A DNA stretch of 64,000 nt from Serendipita indica DSM 11827. Lineage: Eukaryota > Basidiomycota > Agaricomycetes > Sebacinales > Serendipitaceae. How positions within the stretch are numbered: the stretch's first letter is position 1; the number at the start of each line of letters is the position of its first letter. The stretch covers positions 2,728,001 to 2,792,000 of the forward strand of contig CAJVGD010000002.1 of assembly GCA_910890315.1 (NCBI GenBank), written 5' to 3'. Shown piece after piece: positions 9,782-21,116 of the stretch. Position numbers and translations under genes: made by a program. A model generated the notes under the pieces. That model had not been told where the DNA came from and searched no databases. It was given only the letters and a program-made list of their open reading frames with translations.

Positions 9782-12669
9782 ATGGACATTGCTCACCTTT
9801 TTCGCTCCCGTCTTCGTCACGATTTGCACGAGATTCATGCAAATGCTGATCCAGGCATCCACGTCCACGTTGCTAGCGAGGATATGCGCAGGCTTTGTCT
9901 CCAGCTCTGTCCAGAAACGGGTCCTTGGGCACGATTGAGGTTGCATTTTACGGTCGAGTTGCCGTCAAACTGGGTCCGTCTTTTTTCGACATTTGCCACA
10001 TCATTGTCCGCCCTTCCTGCGTCCGCCAGCGGCGATACGAGGGTATCATGATGCGTAGATCGTATTCCTCCGTCGAGTGGACGGTTTGATGACCGTTTTC
10101 TTCATCCTCGCTATGGGCCGCGTCGATACTGACAATGTTGCCACTTCTTTTGCCGTACAGCCCGCGAGCCCACCGCGCATCTGGTGTACCAAAAACAATA
10201 TCCAACATCCAAACATCCTTGAAGAGGGCCTTGTATGCTGCGACCTCTTTCGTGAGACGGCCAGCGGGTACTCGGGCACCAAACACGTCGGGTACGTCGA
10301 TGAATAGTGTCGAATGGCGTCGATTGTTGATCTAAAAACGTCAAAGATACACTCCGGGGTACAAGCTGCGTGGTGTGTTCCAGCAGCTGCTCGCCCTCTT
10401 TTCCTCCGAGTTTATCAACGACAACTGGGGTTCAGGCGGCCAGCATCTTGGAAATGCTGTGATTGAGCATTTTGTTTCCGAGGCGGATCTATTGCGGCCG
10501 TTTCGCTACTCACACCCACTCAGCGATAGGCGGGCCATGTACCCCTATGTTGAGAATGAGGAACGGCTGGAGAGGTTGTGGAATGAGGATGATTCGGAGG
10601 ACGTATTGATTATGACCTATCAATGTGAGGACGGAACCGAGATGAGACAACTCACCAAGAAGAGCATGTTGCGCGGTCAAGAGCCCCAAGTACAAATCCC
10701 GCGCAGCATGCATCCTCAAGCACAATGCAAACCATCAGTTGCATCTCGTGTTCCCGTGTCCTCGCGTGCCTCAAGATCTGCCTCAAAGGGCCCTCCCCGC
10801 ATTTTCAAGTTTGAGTCGCGGAACCCGTACTGGGAGCGAACGCGCCGCAAACTGGCATCCTTTGAGTGCTCTGAGTGTGGTTATGGAAGTGATTCCATGC
10901 CACATCATTCGCCTGGCGGGATTTCGTCTGTTGGACGAGAGTCGAAGCCCGCCTACATGGTGCCCGCGGCGGTCAATCAGCTTTCCCGACTCAAAATGGA
11001 TGTATTACACGTCCTGTGCGAGTTTTTGCCCGACGAGTCCCTCCGAGCGCTCAGCAACGCGTATCGGCCCTTTGACGCGTTTTTGCGCCGTACAAACGTC
11101 CTCCGCAGGCGCCAAGTGCGCTGTTTCTATCTCTCCACGCCCTTTGAAGATTGTACAAAGCCCGAGGGAGCGCCAGAGCCAGCCTCGAGCGAGGTGATGG
11201 GCATTGGCATCTCGTTGGAAGGTGCAAAGTTGTCTTGCCCCACTCTCCTCGACGGCTTCCTCTCTGAAGCCGCGTTCCAGAAATGCGGCGTAAGGAGGAG
11301 TATAAGGAAAAAGGAGTTTGGATTCTTCCTCCCGCTTGCTCTCAACTATCGACATTTCCAGCAGATCAAGCCCCGCGTCTTGGACTGCCTGAAGACGCTC
11401 AGCGCAGAGGTTGCACTATCAGAACCATATCGACGCGAACATGGTTTTGGAAGCCGTTCTCATCGTCCAACGGCGGCTAGAGGACCTGGTTATGTGCGCG
11501 GAGCGACTCCTGCGATGAACACGAGGAGTGCGGTCCAGGCAGATGTGGACAGTGTCAACGTCCTGTACAAGTTTCTCAATGACGCGGTTGGGACGTATAT
11601 GCGCACTTGCGAAGCCATTCTCGACGCACCTCCTGCAGCGCTACGACGTCGTGGTGACATGGGAGGCCACTCTCAGAGTCACCCCCAGGATGAAGAATCA
11701 TATTCTACCAGTTTGATGCACGCAGCGGAAAAGTTTTTGCCCGTTTATTGGCAGATTATGCATCTCCTCATCTGCCTCTGCCGTGATAACCCAGCGATCC
11801 TCCGAGCGGCCCATACACGAGTACGACAGTTTATCGACAGTCCAGACAAACGAAGCAAAGAGTATGAACCCGAACTCGGGGAACTTTTGGTCGTAGCGGC
11901 GTTGGTCTTTGCATGCCAGGACGAAGGATTACTCCCATCGAAAGAACCCGCCGAATCCGCCCCTGATCCACCTCCACGTCAATCTCAGCGCCTTCAGAGA
12001 ACTCCTGGAAGTCGAACAAACACCCTCCTCCGCACACCGAGTAAGCGACGAGGCGCGTCCGTGGCTCCGAGTCTTGCTGGCTCTTCAGCCTCTCAGTCCT
12101 CCAAAGACCCGCATATTCGCTGGTCGGAGCACTTTGCTGGGCCCCTCCTCCAAGAGGCCATGACTCGCGGTGCAAAGAGCACAGTCGAGCATTCGCCCGA
12201 TTTGCAAGTTTTCGAGACTGGTGCTTCGCCGTATCGTATCATGCGGACTTTCCAGCACTGCCGTGGGCCATTGCGGCAGCTTGCGCTCCAAGTCTCGATG
12301 CTCGCCGTATTCAACTACTTCACAGGATCACAACCCGGACCCCACCATCAACAGATGCACCTCGATCGGTCGTTTGGCAACCCACCGCCAGAAGCCATGC
12401 ACGCACTCACAGAAGAAGTCAAAGTCGTGCATCGGCTCTCCACGTGGGGAGAGCTCTTCACCAAAGTACAATACGAAAATGGGAAAGCGTGGAACGAAGA
12501 CGAACTTTCCGCTGCTTTAAGACAATGCATGCTGCTCAGCGAGCAGCGAGGGTATCATACAAACCAACATCGGCATGGCGATGCGAGATCGCGCTTGGCT
12601 CAGATTAGGGAACGCAAAGAACGGGATTGGAAGCGGGATCATGCTCGACGTGTGAGAAATCAGCGCTGA
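9782..12669 (+). CDS. Ubiquitin-conjugating (E2)-like domain fused to an F-box-like region
   Basis: Exons 9782-9973, 10161-10291 and 10347-12669 give 881 residues with all phases consistent. Residues 1 to about 140 follow the UBC fold: an N-terminal helix (FRSRLRHDLHEI), the hydrophobic strands ending at PSNW, PASPPRIW, then the HPN motif (QHPNILEEGLVCCDLF) with a Cys at the catalytic position, and the C-terminal helices (LRGVFQQLLALFSS). The next 200 residues are Ser/Arg-rich. An F-box-like helix set follows (LKMDVLHVLCEFLPDESLRAL), then a long alpha-helical region with a Ser/Thr-rich loop. The combination suggests a protein that both carries ubiquitin and selects substrates. Whether the Cys is active and the F-box binds Skp1 cannot be told from sequence. 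Intron 1 is long for this window (187 bases). Confidence 0.75.
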
Positions 12670-13032
12670 GAATCGTCTCGTTTGCTCTAGTTGTCTTTCT
12701 TTTCGACACTACCTCGCGTCTGTTCTACAGGCTGCCACCAGTGTCGAATCGAAGCTGCTGAGCACACCCAAACCAATCTACTTCCAGTGCTCCCAGTCCT
12801 CGCCAAGCAAATTCACGCTCACCATGCCGAACAGGAGACACGGAATCTCTTCCTTTCAGGTAACATAGATTATCACGCCTATTCTCGATGTCCATAATGA
12901 TCTCGCTGTTTGTGCCATACTGCGGACATTTTACTCTTCCTGTCACATACTGTATCTCTGAAATCGAGTTTTGTCGCGTTTCTTCACGAGTAGGAGAGAC
13001 CCGTTGAACAAAGCTTAGACCGAACTACAACC
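12670..13032. other. Intergenic spacer before the F-box array
   Basis: It holds the 3' flank of the E2/F-box gene and the promoter of the first F-box copy. The spacers before copies 2 and 3 resemble each other but not clearly this one, so the duplicated unit probably begins near the first start codon. Nothing else is seen. Confidence 0.4.
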
Positions 13033-15013
13033 ATGCCAACAATCAACGACCTTCCAACGGAGCTCATCCTCGCAATTTTCGCGTTTATGGACCCTAAGAC
13101 TATGATTAATGCGTCCTCTGTAAGTCATCTTCTGGATGTTGCCGCCTAGCTTGACCAATCCGTTCAAGGCCTGTCGTCAGTGGTACAAACTCTACTCATT
13201 ACCTGAGCAGCAATACAAGGTCGCTCAGCATCGATATTCTGTTGCCGATGGCCCGCCAAACGACGAGTGGCCTGCCAGTCGGCGCCTTGAGGCGCTTCGA
13301 GCGCATCAAGCGCGATGGCGCACACTTTCATGGGCAAAGTGCGCAATGCCTGAGTTGATTCTATGTAACCTCTGACTACTACAAGAGCCATACGTTCAAT
13401 AATGACACAAGGGATCAATGGGAATGCTTTTCAGGAGTTTATGGACGAGCAAACAGGTTCCAGAACTGTATCAGTCAGTATTTGTCATCTATCCAGATAC
13501 TATAGAGGTAACAGAACTTTAGCCTTCAACAAGGCGCCTTCAGTCATAGTCAACAGCGACGAGTCGATGTGGTCAATCAATGTGCCCATTCCCATCCGTG
13601 ACTTTTGCATGGACAGTTACCAAGATCTTGTTGTCGTTATGAATGCTGAAAATCAACGGTAGGATTCACTTCCCAGCAATAGATAGCTCTGATAGTTGAT
13701 GATAGATCACGACGAGACGTTCACTTTCTTTCAATGAAGGATGGAAAACCCCATCCTTGTGCTAAATACCCTATGGTTTCGGAAGACATCAGCTCTGTCT
13801 GGCCTTACGACAGTGGATGCATGATTGAAATCTACGGGGAGCACGTTATCATTCTCTTTAGAGGACACATATATCCTACTATGGAGGCACGGAGTCGTAC
13901 ATCCGTTTTGATCATATGGAACTGGATCACGGGCGACAAAACGATGGTATGTTATCGAATCCAGAAGTTCACTGCTTAGTGACGATCATAGCACCTCAGT
14001 TCAAGCGGTGGCAATCTCATTGATTCGTTCTGCTTTTTATCTCCCGGCCATGTCCTAGTCGGACGACGACGGCTAGAGGCGTCTACGCCTTCTGCTCAGT
14101 CTTCATTGGAGGTATATTCCTTTGGCAAGGGACTACGACACGTCACTATGCGCCGGTTTCAGCTACCCCAACTATCATCGGACATTTATCTGACTTTCCT
14201 CGAACTCTTGTGTCAAGCAGTCCCAACACCAAACCACCATGCATGGCGGCCCTTCTACACCTCACCATCCGATTGCATATGTATGATAAGCGCGTAAGGG
14301 TAAACTCTGTCCATCTCTTCCTAACTCATCACACCAAAAAGCTTTTACTCAAATTGGGATTCACATCGATGCATGAACTATATTGTCTTCACGTCTACAT
14401 TCCTCAAAGCGTTTCCAGATGAAGAAATCAATTCGGAGATTATCGATATGGGTGGATTCCGACATATTTCGACAGTATCATGGAAAGACTGGAGTCCGCA
14501 GGTTCGCGTCACATCTTGGAATTCAGAAAGGAGCGTATTCAAAGCCGTGACGTGTGGTACCCGCATTGTGCGTCGCATCCAAGCTGGCACCGTGGGTCGA
14601 TATCGGATCCAAATCTGCGATTTCAATCCATATGCGTACTCTCAGGTTAAAGGCGCACTGGATGTGGATAAGAGGGAGACAGAAATAGTCACACGAAAGA
14701 AATTGGCCAGATTCCGCTTTGACCTCTTTAGGCGCGTGGATAGAACGGAGAGTAATGTCAAGCAGAGTGAAGATATCGCGACCGTGATCTACAAGTACAT
14801 TGACTCTGTTCACTCTCCTCTTGATCCCATATTCATGGAGCCTATTGACTATGGACTGCCGTACTTGGAGGTGACAACTGTGGAAGATTTCGAGGTGAGA
14901 TACGTGATGATGGATTTCGAAAATATATACCTGCTGAGCGTGCGTGGTGACTTGTTGCCAGAAGACCACTAACCATTTTCTAGGATAATGGCGTACGAGT
15001 CCTATCCTTCTAG
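13033..15013 (+). CDS. F-box-like protein, tandem copy A
   Basis: About eight exons, from ATG at 13033 to TAG at 15011-15013. Exon 1 (13033-13119) encodes an F-box start (INDLPTELILAIFAFMDPKT). The intron uses an AAG acceptor, and exon 2 (from 13169) continues with the F-box-like ACRQWYKL. A long family-specific region follows: RRLEALRAHQARW, RDFCMDSYQDLVVV, VWPYDSGC, IIWNWITG, FCFLSPGHVLVGRR, HAWRPFYTSP and YIVFTSTFL, ending in VLSF. Such proteins usually act as SCF substrate receptors; the target is unknown. One G is missing at the exon 2 donor relative to copy B, so exon 3 is read in a different frame from copies B and C but stays open. The gene is therefore either slightly altered at about residues 80-105 or carries a sequence error there. 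Nearly identical to copy B by eye. Confidence 0.7.
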
Positions 15014-15390
15014 AGATTGTGCTTTTGGAATGATATTTATGGCCAAGGAGATATTAGAGCCATCTTTTCGTCCTCTGAATTCAGCCCATTGAGCTACTCG
15101 GAGATTTATATTTGCATATTATTGTTCGATTCTCGATGTGCAGACACCTTGTTCAGTTCTGGGTGTCCTTAGCTCCGACCAAGCCACTCAGAGTAAACGA
15201 GAGAACGCATCCCTTCTTCCTTTCTAGATACACAAATTGCCACTCTCTTACTTCCCAGGTGCCCATATGTGAAGTACATCTATTTGAATTGATCGATGAG
15301 TTTCATTACATACATGAAGCGGTACGTAGATTATATACGAGGCGTGTTTCGTTCGGATGGACGCTTGGTGCCTTGGACCCGACTTCCACG

Positions 15391-17374
15391 ATGCCAACCA
15401 TCGACGACCTTCCAACGGAGCTCATCCTCGCAATCTTCGCGTTTATGGACCCCAAGACTATGATTAGTGCATCCTCTGTAAGTCATCTTCTGGATGTTGC
15501 CGCCTAGCTTGACCAATCCGTTCAAGGCCTGTCGTCAGTGGTACAAACTCTACTCCTTACCTGAGCAGCAATACAAGGTCGCTCAGCATCGATATTCTGT
15601 TGTCGATGGCCCGCCAAATAACGAGTGGCCTGTCAGTCGGCGCCTTGAGGCGCTTCGAGCGCATCAAGCGCGATGGCGCACACTTTCATGGGCAAAGGTG
15701 CGCGATCCCTGAGTTAATTCCATGTAAACTCTGACTACTACAAGAGCCATACGTTCAATAATGACACAGGGGATCAATGGGAATGCTTTCAGGGGTCTAT
15801 GGCCGGGCAAACAGGTTCCAGAACTGTATCAGTCAGTAATTATTATCTATCCTGATATTATAGACGTAACAGGCTTTAGTGTTCAACAAGGCGCCTTCAG
15901 TCGTGGTCAACAGCGACGAGTCGATGTGGTCAATCAATGTGCCCATTCCCATCCGTGACTTCTGCATGGATAGTTACCAAGATCTTGTTGTCGTTATGAA
16001 TGCTGAAAATCAACGGTAGGATTTGCTTCCCTGTAATGGATAGCTCTGCTGACAGTTGACGATAGATCACGACGGGATGTTCACTTTCTTTCGATGAGCG
16101 ATGGAAGGCCCCATCCTCGTGCTAAATACCCTTTGGTTTCGGAAGATATCAGCTCTGTCTGGCCTTACGACAGTGGATGCACCATTGAAATCTACGGGGA
16201 GCACGTTATCATTCTCTTCAGAGGATACACATATCCTACTACAGGGGCACAGAGATTTTCATCCGTTTTGATCATATGGAACTGGATAACGGGCGAAAAA
16301 ATGATGGTATGTTATCGAATCCAGAGGCTCATTGCTCAGCGACAATCATAGCGCCTCAGTTCAAGCGGCAACAATTTTGTTGATTCGTTCTGCTTTTTAT
16401 CTCCCGATCATGTCCTAGTTGGACGACGAACATATCCTTCTACGCCTTCGGCCCAATCTTCACTGGAGGTATATTGCTTTGGCAAAGGGCTACAACACAT
16501 CAACATGCGACGTTTTCAGCTACCCAAATTAGCAGCAGATGCATCGCTGAATTACCTCGAGCTCTTGTGTCAAGCAGTCCCAACACCGAACCACCATGCA
16601 TGGCGGCCCTTCTACACCTCACCATCCAACCGCATATGTATGATAAGCGTGTAAGGATAGTCTCTGTTCCATCTCCTCCTAACTCATCACTTCAAAAGCT
16701 ATTATTCAAACGAGGTTTCATATCGATGGGTGAACTACATCGTCTTCGCGTCTACATTCCTCAAAACTTTTCCAAACGAGGAGACTAATTTGGGTATTGT
16801 CGATCCGGAAGAATTCCGATATATTTCGACAGTGCCATGGAAGGATTGGAGTCTGCAGACCCGCATCACGTCTTGGAATTCAGAAAGAAGTGTATACAAA
16901 GCCGACGTATGGCACCCGCATTGTGCGTCTCCTACCAGCTGCCAATCCGGGTCGATATAGGATCCAAATCTGCGATTTCAATCCGTACGCGCGCTCTCAG
17001 ATCAAAGATGCACTTGGTGTGAACAAGAGAGAGACGGGAATAATAAAGCAGAAGAAGTTGGATGGGTTCGGCATGGACCTCATTGGGCGCGTTGATGAAA
17101 TGCAGAGAGATGTCAAACAGAATGAAGATGTGGCGACTGTAAACTACAGGTATATCGCCTCTGCTCCTGCTCGTTTTCCTCTCGATTCCATCTTTGCGGA
17201 GCCTATATTCTCTGCACTGCCGTATCTGGAGACGACGACAGTGGAAGATTTCGAGGTGAGATACGTGATGATGGATTTCGAAAATATATACCTACTGGAT
17301 GTGAGTGGTGACTTGTTATCAGAACACCACTAACCGCTCTCTAGCATGATGAAGTACAAGTCTTATCTTTGTAG
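15391..17374 (+). pseudogene. F-box-like protein, tandem copy B, frameshifted
   Basis: Same exon plan as copy A, with ATG at 15391 and the equivalent stop at 17372-17374. By eye it is well over 90% identical to copy A, introns included, so the duplication is recent. The F-box exon, the exon 2 donor and the middle exons are in good order. In exon 3 a run of four T has become three. In the last large exon, near 16905, two bases present in copies A and C (within the codons for AVTCGTRIV) are absent. The reading then shifts into a stop about 20 codons later, and the conserved downstream frame resumes in another phase. Unless rescued by splicing or a sequence error, the C-terminal third is lost, so I call it a probable pseudogene. 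Confidence 0.55.
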
Positions 17375-17757
17375 AAATCGTGCTTTGTGGAATAGGATTT
17401 ATGGCCATGGAGAGATTAGAGTCGTCTCCCCGTCCTCTAAATTCATCCCACTGAGCTACTCGACGATTTATATCTGCAAAACGTGTTATTCTTTGATTCT
17501 CGACGTGTAGGCACCTTGTTCAGTCCCGAGTGCTCCTAGCTCCGACCAACCCACTCACAGCAAACAAGAGTCTAGAGCACATCTCCTCCCCCCTTCTGGA
17601 TTCGCAAATTGTTGCTCTCCTGTTTTCAGGTGTTTATTTCTTAGGAAATACACATATTTGAGCTGATCACTGAGTTCGACTACCAAGATGGACCGTCGAC
17701 GTATGAGATGTGGAGAATATACAAGAGGCGCGTTTGTGCCTTGACCCAACTTCTACG

Positions 17758-19667
17758 ATGCCAAGCATCAACAACCTTCCAACGGAGCTGATACTCACTA
17801 TTTTCGGGTTTATGGACTCTAAAACTATGATTCGTGCATCCTCTGTAAGCTGTCTCTCCAATGTTGCTGTCTAAATGGACCAATCGTCCAAGACTTGTCG
17901 TCGATGGTACAAACTCTACTCCCTACCCGGGCAGCAATACAAGGTTGCTCAACATCGATATTCTGTTGTCGATGGCCCGCCAAACGACGAGTGGCCCGTC
18001 AGTCGGCGCCTTGAGGCGCTTCGAGCGTATCAAGCAAGATGGTATGCGCTTTCATGGGCCAAGGTGTGTAACGCCCGAACTATTGCCCTATGTTTTCTAA
18101 TTACTATAAGAGTTGTAGCTTTGACAATAAGACGAGTGGCCAATGTAAATTCTTTTCAGGGGTTTATGGCAAGGCGGATAACGTAAATAAGCGGATCAGT
18201 TAGTCGTATTTGCCAATTCGCATAGATGTAATGATTTCAGGGTTCAACAAGGCGCCTTCAATAATGACCGATGCCACCGAATCAACATGGTCAATCAACA
18301 TAGGTGTCCCTATCTGTGGCTTTTGTATGGACGATTTTCAAGACCTCGTCGTCGTTATGACTACTTCTCATCAAAGGTAGAGGCCGGCTGCAAGCGTTAA
18401 ACAGTTCTGACTTTTGATAGTCCACGACGAGACATTCATTTCCTCTCGATGCAAACAGGAAACCCCCATGCCGATGCCAAATCTTCTTTTGTATCTGAGG
18501 AAATTGCCGAAATTCAGCCTCGTGATTGTGGATGTAGAATCGAAATCCACGGCGAGCGCGTGGCCATTCACTTCAAAGGAGCCACACTCCCCGAGGTAGC
18601 AGATTCCACATCAGTGGTCATCATATGGAACTGGAAGACAGGCGAAAGACTCGCGGTACGTCTCTCGAGTCGAGCTTTCACTACTAAGCGATGCTCATAG
18701 CGTCTCGGATCGGATGAAGGCGCTCTATTCAACTCATTCTGTTTTCTGTCTCCAAGTCACCTTTTAGTTGGACGACGAATAGGTCCTGAATACGCGGCTA
18801 CCTTCGCTTGGTTGGAGGTACACGATTTCAGCAAGGGTCCAGAGCATATCGCCATACACCGGTTTCAGCTGCCTCAGCCACAGTCAAATATAATTTTGAG
18901 TGGGTTCAAAATACTATCTGAAGTAGCCCCGACTGTCAGCTCTCGCGCCTGGCGTCCCTTCTACACTTCGCCAGCCAATCGCATCTGCATGATCCAAGTG
19001 TAAGAGGGTTTCCTTCTTCTTACCTCATGGCTCACGTTGTGAAGTGAATACGAGATAATGTCCATGAATCAATCTGTCAACTATATCGTCTTTGCGTCTA
19101 CCTTCCTGGGTTTGCTTCCAAAGGCGGAATCTCCTTCAGAATCAGCGGAAGGAGGCAATTTTCTATGCGCTTCGACTGTTCCATGGAAAGATTGGAGCCC
19201 ACACGCTTGTATCATGGTTGAAGAACCATCACCAGGCTTGGACAAAGTCGTCACTTGCGGAACCCGTATCGTGCGGCTCCTCGACACTAGCAATTGGTTC
19301 AGATATCAGATTCAAATACTTGATTTTAATCCATATGCAAGCTCCCAGGTCAAGGGTGTAGTAGGTTCGAAGGACAACGAGAAGCCGCCGAAAGCGCGTC
19401 AACCCTTGGAGTACGAAGATCGCTGCCCCAAGTCGACGACCGTAACACACGAATACGTCGAGCCCCATGTGATCTTCGAAAGCATCTTCGAGAATCCCGT
19501 GTTTTCCGCACTACCATACCTGGCGACGACAACAGTAGAAACATTCCCAATAGATGATGTGATGGTAGACTTTGAAAATATTTACTTGACAAACGTGAGT
19601 ATCACTTGTTGTCATGACATCGCTAACCAGATTCTAGCCACATGGAATCCGAGTTTTGTCTTTCTAG
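17758..19667 (+). CDS. F-box-like protein, tandem copy C
   Basis: ATG at 17758, stop TAG at 19665-19667, with the same order of exons as copies A and B but clearly more diverged (roughly 60-70% at the protein level by eye). The F-box exon encodes INNLPTELILTIFGFMDSKT, with TCRRWYKL after the first intron. Family landmarks are kept: RRLEALRAYQARW, CGFCMDDFQDLVVV, IIWNWKTG, SFCFLSPSHLLVGRR, RAWRPFYTSP, YIVFASTFL, DFNPYASSQ and the final VLSF. Exon 3 joins exon 4 in frame only if a GC-type donor (GCAAGG, near 18167) is used, so that junction is uncertain. Likely an SCF substrate receptor of unknown target and the most divergent member of the array. Confidence 0.65.
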
Positions 19668-19714
19668 ATTGACTTCGACCTCTCCGTAATCGCATAACCT
19701 ACAGAGGTAAAGGC

Positions 19715-20563
19715 TTAAAGGTTGTAATCATTTTCCTGCGTCTTCTTGACCCAATCCAACCAACTCCCCGAGTAATTTTTGATACTGTACGGGACATCCT
19801 GTCAGTACCCATTGAACCTATCGACCCAACGACAACATACTTTGTATACCCATTATCACGCGCACTATCCGCAGCCGTCGCCGACCGTCTGCCACTCCGA
19901 CAATAAAACACAATCTCTTGATCAGGTCGAGGCTTTGTGAACCCATGGAGTCGTCTGAATTCATCAGGTGATGAACGAATAGAGGCGATGAATCCCGAAA
20001 GAGGAATGTTAACCGCCGTCGGGATCATGCCCTGCGCGACTTCGTCCTTTTCGCGCACGTCAATCAAATATGTACCCTACAACCCACCCAACCCAACAAC
20101 CAAAAATAAACAAAAACAAACAACAACACCCATATAGACCTTTGTCAGATACCTAGAATTGGTTGGCAATAGTGATAGTTCACTTACAGGCGGCGGCGCG
20201 CGAACGCGGGCTTTAACCTCTTCATAGGTGACGACAGGAGCCGACCAGTCCGGGTTCAACGTACGTCCCTGTGTCTGATTTTGACTCGTCGTCGTCTGGT
20301 TCGGCGTCTCTGTTGGCGGTTTCGAAGACGACGACGAGTTCCAACGTGTTGGATGAACCAACGAGTTGATGAACGGCCGCGCACCCGTGACTCTGGACAA
20401 CGAGGATGAAGAAGCGCGTGGTGCTCTTGATAATGTGCTGCATGTCTTGGATACAGCCGCTCAGGGTTTTGGTAGGAGTGCAAGTTGTGGATAAGTAAGG
20501 CGTGATCACTTGCCGAGTCCTCCGTCGGATACTTACAGACCCTCTCAAAGTCTTACAAACCAT
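19715..20563 (-). CDS. Rhodanese-domain protein, probably mitochondrial
   Basis: Spliced minus-strand model: start at 20563, a large exon ending at a donor near 20188, exon 19841 to about 20075, and last exon 19715-19784. The N-terminus is basic and Ser-rich (SRAPRASSSSLSRV, then RPFINSLVHPTRWNS), as in a mitochondrial presequence. The rhodanese core reads YLIDVREKDEVAQGMIPTAV, then the active loop CRSGRRS with the catalytic Cys, and ends NYSGSWLDWVKKTQE. This fits the single-domain thiosulfate sulfurtransferase family (yeast RDL type), which handles sulfane sulfur. The first junction is ambiguous: two acceptors keep frame. The intron between 20076 and 20187 is unusually A/C-rich on the plus strand. 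Confidence 0.85.
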
Positions 20564-21116
20564 TTTCGCACATCAACACAATGTATTTCTCATGCACGAA
20601 CGTCAACAAAGAGGTATACAAGAGACATCAAGCCTTGATCCAGACCTCGGGACCGGCGTTTGGTTCGTGAAAAAATGAAAACCCATTGGCTACAAAGTGT
20701 GGTGATGTGTCATGTATGATATGAGACCACGTGCGCAACTAGGCGCGCGACTGGGAGCGAAAAGATTGTGTCGAGCGAGTGTGAGCAGAGTGCAAAAGTG
20801 CCCGTGAACCGTCGAGCCATGCGAGGGATTCACAGGCAGAGGGTTTGTAAAAAGGTGATGGCCACCATAGCTGCTATGCTCGGCTAGGAGTACAGTGGTA
20901 TCGTGATCGGGTCGGTATCATGGCAGGTGAAGAGGTGAGCAGGGGAGCGGAGGACGTCAGGATAGCGACCGAAACGAAGAATGAAACCCCAGAAGAAAAA
21001 CGGAATCAAGATCTAGTAGAGGCATCGGCACCATCGAGGTGCGCCCAGGATGTATGGGATAGGTATATCGTGACAGTGCAAAGTCAGATGGGACTTGCAA
21101 AGTATAGTTTCGTGAT
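20564..21116. other. Intergenic region, no supported gene
   Basis: A plus-strand reading of 73 codons (20920-21141) is open but polar and featureless, and its end overlaps the last exon of the GH16 gene. I see no protein family, splice context or repeat here. The part next to 20563 presumably holds the rhodanese promoter. Confidence 0.5.

Larger units (their letters stand above)
13033..19667 (+). repeat. Tandem triplication of an F-box gene unit (about 2.36 kb per unit)
   Basis: Three head-to-tail units start at 13033, 15391 and 17758, at spacings of 2358 and 2367 bases. Units A and B are nearly identical through exons and introns; unit C is older. The 15014-15390 and 17375-17757 spacers, which hold no other gene, are also related to each other, so the duplicated unit includes the intergenic DNA and probably the promoter. 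Confidence 0.85.

Noticed and set aside
9948-10286. Minus-strand open reading of 112 codons opposite the E2 domain
   Set aside because: It is a shadow of the plus-strand exon that carries the HPN and Cys motifs of the E2 fold.
13033-19667. The F-box array as a heterokaryon-incompatibility or immune-receptor cluster
   Set aside because: No NACHT, NB-ARC, HET or WD/ankyrin receptor architecture is present; only the F-box-like start and a family-specific region are seen.
20076-20187. A/C-rich tract as a telomere-like or regulatory repeat
   Set aside because: It lies inside a rhodanese intron and is irregular; it looks like simple low-complexity intron sequence.
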